Source of the DNA: Scedosporium boydii
Lineage: Eukaryota > Ascomycota > Sordariomycetes > Microascales > Microascaceae
Reading direction: 5' to 3'
NCBI GenBank assembly: GCA_002221725.1
Contig: NJFT01000035.1
Location: forward strand, 124,001 to 188,000
Length of the DNA: 64,000 bases
In this document: positions 43,744 through 54,623 of the stretch, in pieces
Layout of the letters: the number at the start of each line of letters is the position of its first letter
Numbering within the stretch: position 1 is the stretch's first letter
Notes under the pieces: generated by a model
Databases searched by the model: none
Told to the model about the DNA's origin: nothing
The model's input: the letters and a program-made list of their open reading frames with translations, nothing else
Made by a program: the position numbers and the translations under genes

Positions 43744-45783
43744 TTACCTACCGGGAAGCCCCGACAGCGTCCTACTCTCGTAGAATGACTTCCCGCTCCT
43801 GAACTCCTCGTTCTCCTTAAGATCGTCCGCTCTCTCCGCGCCCTCCCGGAGCATCATATATCCGTCTAGCCTATCAGTCGGCCTCTTCCGGAACCCGTAG
43901 AAGAGCCCGAGCCCCGCTGACAGCGCCGCCCAAAGACAGAAGAGCCCGAGCATGAAGTACCCTACCTCATCTCTAGGGATTAGCGAGGCGACGGCCAGGA
44001 TCTTGCCCTTGCGTGAAGACGTCAGCCCCGGCTCAGGCCACTCCCTCTTAAAGCCCGATGTGACACCGTACATGAGGTCGAAGGCATCCCAGGCATAGGC
44101 GAGGTTTATAGAGCATAGGAGGGACAAGGCATCGATATACTGCTCGTACCGGTTGGAGTTTGATAGAGGCTGGGCCCCGGTAGGCCGCTGGACCGATAGT
44201 GCTGGAGAAACTGGCCCTCCAGCGCCAGCAGAGCCGTGCTCCCGAAGCGATCTGGGCCATAGGGAGTGGTTAGGTTAACGAAGGGGCCAGACCTCTGGAA
44301 ATTGTGGAAGGTAGAGGTCACGCCGTCTAGTTCCGCGGTCCCAAGGCCTGAGGACGAGACGCACCGAACACCGATCGGGGGAGCCACCTCTATTAAGGTA
44401 TTGGAGGTCCGCCTGAAGAGATTATCCAAACCCATGAGCTCGCGGGCGCCGGTGGCTTTGAAGGGGAAGAAGGTGTTGTTCACGGTATAAATGCTGTTGT
44501 CCAATTTGATGAATGGGCTGCCTATCCCATCGATAGAGGGCCTGACAGTAGTATTGAATGGATAGGCTCGGTCTCCGTAAACGCCTTCTGTATGGTACTG
44601 CCATGCCGCTTACTCGAACACTATCGATGCGTCTCCCTCGTCGATTTCAAAATCGGGATAATCCCTTTGGTACCGCCCGCCAATCCCCAGACCGATTTTC
44701 CCGACCTCATAATATGCCCCGACATTGGTTGCTATGCTTCTAGTGGCGTTCCATAAGGTGATTTCACCCCCCGAAGGAGTGTCGAGGCAGACGCAGTCGC
44801 TCCCGGATGGCCCATAACACCGGCAATCTTTTGTGAAGATCGACGAGGCCTTCTCACTCAGGACTGTAAACTGGGAGGTGGATCGCACGATCGAGCAGTC
44901 ATACTTGATGCGGAGGCCCCATGCCCTGCCGGACACTGGCTTATCGGCTTGCGGCGCGAGGAAAAGCTCTGGGACAGACACATCTAGGGGTGGGCTATTC
45001 GGCAGTTTTTCGGAGGCAGAGTGCTTGGACCGGTCGACAGATTCGTTCCTATAGATGATTCCGATGCCCGGTATAACCGGAGCAGACCCAACTAGCCACG
45101 CTTCTTTCGCAGGGTAAAAAATTCAGTTCGTATCTCTCGTTAAAGGTTGTGCTATTTCTTCCTTGGACGAAGGCAATTTCTGATGTACTAATATAACCGT
45201 CACTAATCTCGAAGACAAGGCCGGAGAGCGGGAGGGCGATAAATGGCAGGAGGCTTATGACGGCTAGCCGACCCCATAGCCAGGAGCACTGCCGGTGTTG
45301 GATAGCTTTAATCCACCCAGAAGGGCTACTCCAGGTGCTGTTTGAGTGCATCAAATACACGATTAGGTTCGGCGCGCCCCAGGGGCGCGAGCGGATCATA
45401 GAGGCCTCTACGCCCTCAAGTCCGTACTTTGACCACGATAGGGCGAAGACACCGATAATGAACCACGAGTAGAAGATCAGGGAGCCTGAGAAGGTACGGT
45501 ACTTGGCGGCCTCGTCATGGACGACACCCTGTATGAAGTAGACCCAGATAACACCGTAATAAGCTGTGATAATGGCCGAGACGAAGATGGCGACGAGTGG
45601 GCGCACCCAGTAGCGACGAAGCGGCGGCTCTCGGACCGTCCCTCCTGAGTCCCCCTTCTCAACCTCCCGGTCGCTAGCCGCGAGTTGGGGCTTCCCGATC
45701 CCGGTCTCATTGGAGGAGCTATGGTAGAGGAGAAGGTGCTCCTTGGCTGGATTTGGCTCTTCGGTAGGTAGCATCGCGATCAT
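43744..45783 (-). pseudogene. Decayed multi-span fungal membrane protein gene
   Basis: Fragments in one order and strand spell one membrane protein of about 675 residues. Segment 1 (from 45783) has a Ser/Glu-rich N terminus, spans VRPLVAIFVSAIITAYYGVIWVYFI, GSLIFYSWFIIGVFALSW and VISLLPFIALPLSGLVFEI. A run of six T (plus-strand A run 45116-45121) shifts the frame; segment 2 resumes with KEAWLVGSAPVIPGIGIIYRN and a lumenal, N-glycosylation-rich part. An in-frame TAA at 44612-44610 interrupts segment 2, and the frame is otherwise open on both sides. A further shift near 44180-44195 leads to segment 3, with the last span YFMLGLFCLWAALSAGLGLFYGF. No intron with reasonable splice sites and length explains the three breaks. 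I know the family only as an uncharacterised group of fungal integral membrane proteins. Confidence 0.65.
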
Positions 45784-47717
45784 GGAACGAGTAAAGGGTG
45801 AACGAGTAGGGCAGCATCTACAACAAACTCGAATTCTGGTCCATAAAGCAGGAAGGTGGGAAGAACCTGTCCTTCGACCACCATTCTCTTATAAGTTCAT
45901 TTTCTTCATCTCAGCCTCGCGTACACCTTGGCAGCCCTACTTCGTATAGCTGTCATCAACGACTGTAACAGGTAATAAGGATCGATGATGCATCCCGCTA
46001 CGCCCCAGCCTTGCAGACGCCATACTGCGATGTTGTTAGCCATTGGTCCACCGCGAGCTGAGCGGAATCCTTGAAACCCAGCCACTAATATTAGGAATAT
46101 GAGCCGCTCTGATCCTCGTTGGGACTTCGAAATACGCGGGGTCTGGTTGCCATTTTCCTTGGATATCCCTCGGCAGTTGAAGGCGAATATCGTTCGCGGA
46201 TTGCGACACCGCTCCAAGGATATCGGCGGCCTGTTAGTCGGGTTATTATAGATTCTTTGCGCCCGCCCAGCACAGCTATGTATATCCCTGAATCTGTAAG
46301 GGTACATGGGAGCAGGCTCCGATCGTCGCGGTCTACCCGATCGATTTCCGTGGCGGCGCCGTGATGGGGGAGGCGGCGGCTTGGGTGAGTGGGGAAGCAG
46401 GGCAGGCTGGGGCTAGGGGATTCATGGTTGCTATAATTTCGTTTTGGCACCTCACAAATCTCAAGAATGGAGAAGCGGTGTGACAGGGCTCCCGCTCCGG
46501 GTTGTTGTTAACGATGCCCTCTCCGCCCCCCCGCGAAACGTTGAAGGCCTTCCGATGGTTAGCCATAATCCTCACCACCACTCGGCCTTGATTTCTGGGC
46601 TCTCAGATCTAAGAGCAACATCAACTCACATCGCCTATCAGAACACGTATGAAGAGCCCCTGGCACCTGTGTGGCCTAGCCCGTTTTACAAAGAAGGAAA
46701 AAACTCCTTTTGCATGCTGGCTTTGAGTGAAACTTAGCTACCTAAATTGTGGATAGAGCGCGACATGAACTCAAGAGTCTTTCCCCATTCTATCGACGGG
46801 TTGACATCTCCTCTTCTGACATCTGCTTTACTCTGATATTTACAGTCTTTGCTCTCGTGCTGGGGTGACAAGTCGAAATGAGGTAGATGCAGTTGACTGC
46901 GCCACCAAAAGTTGCGGCCAGCCTGGTCGACTTCGGTAATGATTGGAGACGAGTGCCGCTCGGTTTTCACGACCTGACCCCAGGCGAGTGAGATAAATGG
47001 ACCGAACGACGATTGCAGAATGTGGCTGCGGCTAAACGACCGCCTGCTTCGCTCATCTCAAGGATTTAAGACCTAGTCGTCGCCAGGCACAATCTGAGTC
47101 CGGTCAGAAATTTTTTGAAATCAGCTTCACCATAACCTAATAGGACGCGTTACTCGAAGATTCCCCGAGGTGTCCAGCGAGGAGTACGCCTAAACACGAA
47201 AGGCAACCTACTTAATTCAAGACTCCCACTCGAACGCGGAGGAGGAGGAAGGAAGGAAGTCTTGTCTAGAATCGAACAACTTGGCTCGATACTAGGTACC
47301 AGAGGTGGGATCACACCTATGCCGATGCAGATCGGAGAGTGTGGCACCACCAGATAAAGACTGAATCATACTGACTGAAGGCTGGCAATGCAGGCTGAAC
47401 CGCACCATTTAAAAACTGGCTCTGTAGCTTAACAACTTGTGGCGAACATATTGCCACAAAGCCCTTCAATTGCTCTCTCTGGGTCAAATTACTAGGAGAA
47501 CAGGGGCCAGGCTGACTTGACAACGCGTGTTTATCCTCTCCATCGAACAACCCGAGCTGCACCTTACAACCTCACCACTATCTAGAGTAGGTGGATCGAG
47601 TTGTTACACGCGGACGACATACAAGCCGGTGATCCCCTTGTTCTCTGCTCACACGGGAAACGCATGTGCCACGAAACTACCCTCTCTCCTGGCATCTATA
47701 TCCTATAATAGGAGATT
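45784..47717. other. Intergenic with one possible gene relic
   Basis: No intact gene. A minus-strand open frame 46307-45906 ends in a coherent stretch (ANNIAVWRLQGWGVAGCIIDPYY) that looks like a membrane-protein fragment. TACTTCGTA at 45938-45946. Confidence 0.4.
45906..46307 (-). pseudogene. Possible membrane-protein gene fragment
   Basis: A 133-codon frame whose last 70 codons read like protein (LIFLILVAGFQGFRSARGGP, NNIAVWRLQGWGVAGC, DPYYLLQSLMTAIRSRAAK), while the first part looks random. It sits between a decayed and an intact membrane-protein gene. It may be a relic of a third member of the locus, or chance. Confidence 0.25.
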
Positions 47718-48734
47718 TTGCCACCTATTGCGCGACATCTGGCCAAGAAATACGCCATGGATGGTCAAGACGAGTTGGAAAGTCCCCGGGCCCTCGTTTC
47801 TAGCCTATATGGCCCCGGAGTTGTGTTCGCCTGGATCTTGAGTCTTGTGTCTATCCTTGTCGGTTGGACAATCAACAAGAGGCACTCTACTGTCGACTCG
47901 ATCAACGGCGACCATTTCGTGGCGTTGGCATACCCCGTCGTTGCTGCTGGACATGCTATATACCTGCTCTTTCATTATGGGTTCGATATTTCAAGCATCC
48001 ACTATGCCGACCGTCTCTCCACGATAGAGGCCGAAAGGCGGCACGCTTTTACGAGGCGTCAGCAGTTCGAGGCCCTTAGAGCCCCAATAGCTATCTGTTT
48101 TATATTCTATGATTTTGGAATAATTTTGCTCTACATCGCCCACCGATCCTTTCTCAGACAGATCAAAGGCCTGCCAGAAACAGATAGGATCCCAAGGGAT
48201 GCGCCTCTAAAACGAGCGCTCTTTGTCTCGATTGCATGGCTCGCTTCCGCCTTTGCTTCGATAGCCTACTGTTTCGTGGGTCCCAAGACGGAGATATATA
48301 TACTTGAAACGCCTTCCACAGTCATGGTGGATAGCGCTATTTCCCTGATCATGCACCGCGAACCAGATTATACTGAGTCTAGCGACTGGGTGTATATCCT
48401 AGGCCTGTGGGCTCTTGCTGCGTGCGGATGGGCAGTTTTGTTTTACATGGGAATGCTTTGGATTGCTCGAGTGCTTGTCACAATCCGCATGGCACTCCTG
48501 ACATGGGCTCGTTATAAAGGGCATTGGGTGCAGCTGCAGAGAATCTGGTTTTCGGTTGAGGCTCAGATCAAGAAGAGTTTCCTACGTGACCTTGGCTTCG
48601 TCCCGCTCGGTCCAGACATCACCATTGTCGGAGGCTTCTTGAGCCACCTTGCGGGGGAATACTGGGGTTATATTCCCCGGTCCAACAGCTGGTTTCGGAG
48701 CTTGATCAAGCATTTACTTTTGGAGCTGACTTAG
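47718..48734 (+). CDS. Multi-span integral membrane protein, uncharacterised
   Basis: Intron-less open frame of 338 codons. Start could also be the second ATG at 47757, which sits in a better context (cgccATGGATG) and gives 325 residues; the first 13 codons have no features. Five or so hydrophobic segments: VVFAWILSLVSILVGWTI, FVALAYPVVAAGHAIYLLFHYG, PIAICFIFYDFGIILLYIA, ALFVSIAWLASAFASIAYCFVG and WVYILGLWALAACGWAVLFYMGMLWIARVLV. A conserved-looking tail (DITIVGGFLSHLAGEYWGYIP) follows. No transporter or enzyme motif is seen. Related fungal proteins are known only as hypothetical membrane proteins. Its neighbour 43744-45783 is of the same general kind, and the two may have worked together. 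Confidence 0.7.
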   Translation: MPPIARHLAKKYAMDGQDELESPRALVSSLYGPGVVFAWILSLVSILVGWTINKRHSTVDSINGDHFVALAYPVVAAGHAIYLLFHYGFDISSIHYADRLSTIEAERRHAFTRRQQFEALRAPIAICFIFYDFGIILLYIAHRSFLRQIKGLPETDRIPRDAPLKRALFVSIAWLASAFASIAYCFVGPKTEIYILETPSTVMVDSAISLIMHREPDYTESSDWVYILGLWALAACGWAVLFYMGMLWIARVLVTIRMALLTWARYKGHWVQLQRIWFSVEAQIKKSFLRDLGFVPLGPDITIVGGFLSHLAGEYWGYIPRSNSWFRSLIKHLLLELT

Positions 48735-49235
48735 CTTGCTTTCTGTACTGGTTTCGTGATTTGATGCGATCCCGGCGCGTAGAACCGCCTGGTGGGGAAT
48801 AGAAAGGACGACCCGAGAAGTGAGGTACCGGGCTGAATCAACTCGAAGTCAGGAACAACAGATGGAGAGACGCGCAGTAGAAAGCGACCCTCAACCACTC
48901 AGACAAACAGAAATTCACGAAGAGAGCAAGAATTTGAAATGTGAGATCAAGAAGGTGAAATATGAAATGTTGTGAATTTGCCAGACCAAAATAAATAACT
49001 ACAGATATCTCTATGAATACAGAAAAGGTGTCAAAGATCGAACCATCGTGACATAATGTGACCCGTCGCCACTCGTCTACCCATTCGTCCTGATTCTATC
49101 CCGTGATAACGATGTCAAGTCGCCCCTCCTCCCCGTTCGATGCGTCTTAGGAAGGGAAAAAGCGTAACCATCGTGAAAAGTGTTTGCAAAAAAAAAATTA
49201 CCCCTTTTTTTTCAACAGGAAAGAGAAGAGGAAAA
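48735..49235. other. Intergenic between convergent genes
   Basis: 3' flanks of the membrane protein and fumarate reductase genes. No gene seen. Confidence 0.6.
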
Positions 49236-51385
49236 TCAAAACTCAAGAGTGGGCTCGACGCCCTTCACCCTTCCGATCACCTGCTCAGGAGCATACTTGG
49301 GAATGACCTCATCATCGTGAAGCATCTCAAACTCCTCCGTGGCATCACGACCCATGAAGTTAAGGATAGCCTGAGGACCACCGGGGTGCTCATCGAGCCA
49401 GTTGGTTAGATCCAGCACGACACCCTTGACGATGACCCAGAGATCATCCTTCTTGTTGTGTTTAGCGATCTCTTCCAAAGTGTACTCCGTCTCGGGGATC
49501 TTGAATGGCTTGGGGCCAGGCTTACCCGACTTTTCGGCGGTGGGAGCAGCGGCAGCAGCCTGAACTTGAGGGGCGGCGATGGCGGCGCCGGAGGCGGATC
49601 CGCTCCAGTCGACGGTCACCTTACCGGGCTGAGAGGGGTCGATGTGAAGAGAGATGAGGCCCAGCCTCTGGGCACCAGTAGAGGCGCCGCTGAGCACCTT
49701 CTGGAAGAGGTAGTTGCTGGCGGAGTCACCGGCAACACGGCCGTAGACGACACAGCCGAGGAGGGACGAACCACCCAGACGGTTGGCACCGTGGACACCA
49801 CCGGCAAGCTCACCGCAAGCGTAGAGACCATGGAAGGGCTTGCCCTCGTGGTTGAGAACCTCGGACTTGTCGTTGATCTCAACACCACCCATGGTGAAGT
49901 GGAGGACGGGCTCCATGAGGGAGACGTGGAAGTCATCGTTGATGTCGAAGGGGGTGTTGTGGAAGTACTTCTTGCCCCAGGGGTCCTTGACCTTGCCATC
50001 GGCGATGGCGTTGTAGGTGGTGAAGGTCTTTTGGAGGTGCTCGGGAGTGCAGCCAATCTCCTTGGCGAGCTGCTTGCCGGAGATCTTCTTCATGAGACCA
50101 CGGCCAGAGTAGTGGCGGGTGTGGAAGTCAAGGACGTTGGAAGCCTTGGAGTTGAGAACAAGTCGGATGGGGAACTTGTTCTTGTCCTTCTCCTTCCACA
50201 TCATACCGGAGACGTAGTCACGGTGGCCGAGCTCATCGCAGAATCGGTCACCGTCACCGTTGAGGAGGAGACCACCCTCACCACGGAGGGCCTCAGCAGC
50301 CAAGAACTTGGTCTTAGCGTCGGGGTCCTTGGGGTCAACGAGACCAGTAGGGTGGACCTGGACCTTGTCCAAGTCGATGCCGTTACCGCCGATGGCCATA
50401 ACCATCTTCTGGCCATCACCAGTGGCGTGGGTGCCGTTGGTGGTGGCGAGGCCGAGGGTGTCGGGGCGGAACTTCTTGAGGAGAGAGGTCTCCGTGAAGT
50501 CGGCGGCATAACCACCGGTGGCGAGAACGACGGGGCCGTTGAGGACCTGGGTCTCGCCGTTGTGCTCATAGGTAACACCAGTTACAACATTGCCCTCCTT
50601 GTTAAGAGAGGTAACGCGGGCCTTGAGGATGATCTTGACGCGCTCGGGCTCGGTCTCGGCGAGCTCCTCAAGTCGCTGCATAAGGGCGTAGGTGATGGCC
50701 ATACCAGGGAACTTGGCATCGTGACCACGGTGGGTTCGGGGCTGAGAGTGACCTCTACATTATCAAACTTTATTAGCACAGTGTGTCGCCGGGAGGCAAT
50801 TAACCAAACAGTCGCCACTTACCCCAACCGGGAGACCAGAGTAAGGTCGAGGTTGAAGATATCCTGGAGCCACTCAACGGCGGAGGCGGAGTTGTAGGTC
50901 AAAACCCTGATGAGATCAGGGCGGGCCTGTTCTCTCGCGGACTTGAGGGTATCATCGTAGAACTGCTTGACGCTGTCGGGGATGCCAGCTTCGACTTGTA
51001 CGCGGGTGAGGGCACCGTTGATACCCGAGGTGGCCTTGGTCGAGTTTCCACCGAAGAAAGCTGTGCAAAGTCCAGCGGTCAGCAATCAAGTCATCTTAGT
51101 AGAGGGCGGAAAACCTTCACGGCATTCCATGGATGAGGGGGGGAATTGGCTTACATTGCTTGTCGAGGACAACGACGTTTCCGCCATTAAGGTAGACGGT
51201 ATGCGCAGCGCTGAGGCCGGACACTATTCGCCGAGAGGGTTAGCCAAGAAAGGACCTTCGTCGAGCAAGACAAGAGCTTGAGCGCATAATGGTGATTGCG
51301 AACAACAACACCATGATCATGCTCATGAGGAGGAAGCGTGGGTAAACTTACAGCCTCCACCGACGACAATTACGCTGGGTGCCAT
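49236..51385 (-). CDS. Soluble fumarate reductase fused to cytochrome b5 domain
   Basis: Flavoprotein reducing fumarate to succinate, useful for reoxidising FADH2/NADH in low oxygen (Osm1/Frd1 family). Exons on the minus strand 51385-51352, 51223-51155, 51060-50823 and 50754-49236; 619 residues. N terminus is directly the FAD-binding GGGLSGLSAAHTV dinucleotide fold with no presequence, so cytosolic location is likely. Catalytic domain shows GGNSTKATSGINGA, QVHPTGLVDP, AEALRGEGGLLLN, FHTRHYSGRGL, FTMGGVEIND and NRLGGSSLLGCVVYGR (residues that bind dicarboxylate and FAD). A Pro/Ala linker leads to a C-terminal cytochrome b5 domain of about 75 residues: YTLEEIAKHNKKDDLWVIV, LDEHPGGPQAI (haem His) and EMLHDDEV (second haem His). 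The fusion is known in filamentous fungi. The antisense frame is also open for 479 codons. Confidence 0.95.
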
Positions 51386-53680
51386 GGTTGGTTATGTGAC
51401 GTGGTAGTGTTTAACAAGGCAAGGCACAATCAAATCAAATCAAAAGGAATGAGGATGTTGGTGAGGAAGGAAAGTGATCGTGAAGGCGAAAAATGGAAAT
51501 AAGGAGCACCAGGCACGTAATATATGGACTGGTGAGGGGACGGAGGTGCATGGGTTGGGGGAGTGATGGGCTGCGTAAAGTTAGACTCCACGAGTAACTG
51601 CGCCGAGGAATCTAAAATGCTGATGCAGCATGTTGCTCACGTTCCGAGTCCGGTATCAGGTATCGGTCGCCAATGAGCCGAGGTCGATTTGGCCGTGCCA
51701 GGGGGTGAGCCCACTAAAATTTCCAGCGCTCATAGGCTAGCTGATTGGTGAGCCAATGTCTCCCGTTCTGGACCCAGAATCAGTTGGTTACGAAGTACAA
51801 GCAGTACAAGCTTGAAATCGAATAGACAGTGAGAGGAACGAGGAATAGACACATGATACTATTCAAGAAAGACCCCCTTTCTCTTTTCAGAACGAGTTCT
51901 AGATCGGCTTCCTTACTTTTCCCCCCATCAAGTCAACAGCTCTTCCACAGCTGGTTTCCCCAGCACCAGTCTGTGCGGGGGAGCTCAAACTGCACCACAC
52001 TCCACGACACTCCCAAGCTCCGTTGTCTAGACTCTCGCGTCAACAGAGTGGAACTCTCCGACGGCGCCATGTGCCGAGGCTCCTTAAAGCTGTACGTACA
52101 CTAGCATCGCCTTAGCGCATCGGCAAAGGAGCAACGGCCCCCGACACAGGGACATTGTAAAGTTCGAATGGTGCCCAGATCCTTCCATGATGAGGCATAT
52201 CCAAATTTGTTCAACAGCCCTTTTCGAGCACCTCGAGTTCGATCTTCATAATCTAAGTCCTTGAGCTGCCTCATGAAGGGCGGTGACTTCCCCCCTTGTA
52301 CTTACTTGGCATGTGAAATGACGGCGGACTCCGTCTCCACAGGAGGCTCCATGCTCTCGTAACGGATTTAGCTCAGCTGCTATTGGCTCCTTGCTTCATA
52401 GTCATGTCAGATGACATTCTGCCCAGGACGCCGTGATGTCACTTATCCCAGCACATGAACAGGCCAGTCTCAGCCAGTTACAGGCTCAGCCCTCGCCCTG
52501 CTCGGCGCCTTACTGGCCCAGGGCTGTCCAAGACGGCAGTAAAAACGCCATTTATCATTCGATTGTGCGAATTACAGGGCCTTCAATTGAATGAAATATT
52601 ACATAGTGAAAAAGGAGAGCCCAAAAAGAAGAGGAAAAAACATGGAAAAAAAAGGAGAGAGAAGAAGCTATGCGAATCTGAGGATACTCGCTAACCACGT
52701 TGCGCTTTTCCCACTTACCAGAGGTCGACTATCCCAAAGCTCAATAGCGCAGAGAATTATTACCCACGCGACCAAGGGAGCTCCGTGATGCTTTCAAATT
52801 GTTGTGGCTATTTCCTTCCCAAATTGTGACCCCCCACTGCGTCTGGCTTAACTAGCCCAGAATAGTAGGTCGCCGCGAATTACATGTGATTGCGCTTTCC
52901 CCAGGATCTCAGGGCACCCCACATCCGCTAAATGCCACCCTTGCGATTGACATGTGGTCCGGGGAGCCTTTGGAGTTTGGAGTGTTCTAGACTCGAGGAA
53001 TCTGCAATCTCGCGGCTTTCTCTGCGCAATGCAAGCAGCTTGAGATCCGGGTCTCCATGCGGTTGGTATGATCCCCACACATTGCCCAGACGGAGCTGAT
53101 GCTACCCCAAACTTTCCACATGCTACCAAGGAGTTTGGCGAGGTGTGGCACATGGGACTACTACATTTCGAGACAATCACGATCGTTTGATGCTAGCAGA
53201 CATCCATTTGGAGCATAGGTGAGGGATAGGGCTCACGGGCCATTCCTTCGAGCTAGACTACTGAGTTAGGCTTGACTTCGTTGTTCATGTCGCTCATGTC
53301 ATTCGAGTACCGGTGTAGCTTGCACGACGTTCTCTTAAATCCGTAACATTCAGGAGGCCAAGGTAAGTCCGGTCGAAGGCCAGTAGGTCTGCGTTGAAGA
53401 AAATCATTTCCCGAGTATGAAAGAACATGACTGGATCTGGCCGAGGTCAGCTCTAACAGGTGATATCACAGATTATTATTCCGATCAACGAGGGGAAACA
53501 AGAAACGTATATTAAGCTATACATCGATGTCCAAGCATCGCGGGATCTAGGGAAAATTAGAAGGAAAGAATCCGTGCTACTCATAAAGTCGTGGTTGCTC
53601 GTGTATAGGGTGTATCAAATCGTAGTGTTAGGAAAGTCAAAACCAGCCCGGACCTGTGGCTGGTGGCGGGGAAGTGAGAC
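51386..53680. other. Intergenic
   Basis: 2.3 kb with no gene recognised. TACGAAGTA at 51789-51797. An A-rich purine stretch lies at 52610-52670. Confidence 0.5.
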
Positions 53681-54462
53681 TCATGCGTAGTTAACTACGC
53701 CGTTTATGATCCACTGAGATAGGTTAGCATATTTCCAGAGAATTTGGGGTCATGAATAGCGGACTCGAGGCGAGCCTTACCACTTCACCATTTAATACTG
53801 AGCTTGCCACGTTGACAACCTCGATATTGTCGGGTTTGAGCTATAAGAGATGTTAGGTATACTGGAGTGTGGGCCGCAAGATCGAGGATATAGAGACCTA
53901 CAATTTTCTTGTCGCCCAGCGACTCCCACCAAATATCCCTACCACCACCAACTACCTGGGCTTTGTCGTTTTCTGGCCAAGGGCTACGAGGCACGATATG
54001 CGCCTCGACGAATCGCCTCAGATTCCTTTGCGCCCTTTCGAGGCCGTCTTCACCCTCATACGCATCGGCGCCAAGAGCGCCGTAGTCGCGAGGATCCTCC
54101 CACGGCTTCCGGGGTAGTTTCTCGATCGCCGAGTTAAGTGGGGCTAGAACCGTCGTATTGACCTCGGAGTCGTCCAGGCGTGTCTCGATGCACTCGACGT
54201 CGCGCGTAAAGCCTGCGAATACGTTGATACTCTTATCGCGGCCCATGACATCGGATAGGATCACTTCGCCCTGGCCCTGAGGCGAGGGTTGTCGGTGATG
54301 GGGCTTGTCGATCGGAGGCATGAGGGGTAGTTGGACGTCGCCGATGTATCGGAAGATGTTAAGTCCTAATACAAGCGAGCAGGCTGGAGAGCAGGTCGAC
54401 AGAATAAATGCGGCTAGAATAGGCTTCATGATATCGATAGCGAAGAATAAAGATTTATCCAA
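53681..54462 (-). CDS. Secreted or vacuolar fasciclin (FAS1) domain protein
   Basis: Exons on the minus strand 54462-53902, 53840-53781 and 53713-53681; 217 residues from the first ATG or 206 from the second (54429). The second start gives a clean signal peptide (MKPILAAFILSTCSPACS) and is preferred. One FAS1 domain: ILSDVMGRDKSINVFAGFTRD, then TTVLAPLNSAIEKLPRKPWED, NLRRFVEAHIVP, and after splicing DNIEVVNVASSVLNGEV and WIINGVVNYA, which form the second conserved FAS1 block and end the protein. Fungal single-FAS1 proteins of this kind (yeast YDR262W type) are vacuolar or secreted; function is unclear. The last two exons are only 60 and 33 bases. It lies about 160 bases downstream of the D-serine dehydratase-like gene on the same strand. 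Confidence 0.85.
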
Positions 54463-54623
54463 CGAGTGAAAGCTTGGAATATGGCAACTTTAATGCAGTA
54501 GATGATCGGGCGAGGTTGCGACACATGCGACAGGTGCTAATTTACGTCACTCGTTTGAAGATGCTTAGTCATCTGACATATTCGGCGTCGTGCCTCAATT
54601 TCTAGAAGAACAAGCCCACACCA

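Noticed and set aside
44585..44625. Short intron (GTAAGC..AG) that might remove the TAA in the membrane-protein gene
   Set aside because: The possible intron would be 16-41 bases with no branch site or pyrimidine tract, and frames on both sides of the TAA are already the same.
49458..50897. 479-codon plus-strand ORF
   Set aside because: It is the antisense of the fumarate reductase catalytic exon and has no domain-like sequence; explained by codon bias.
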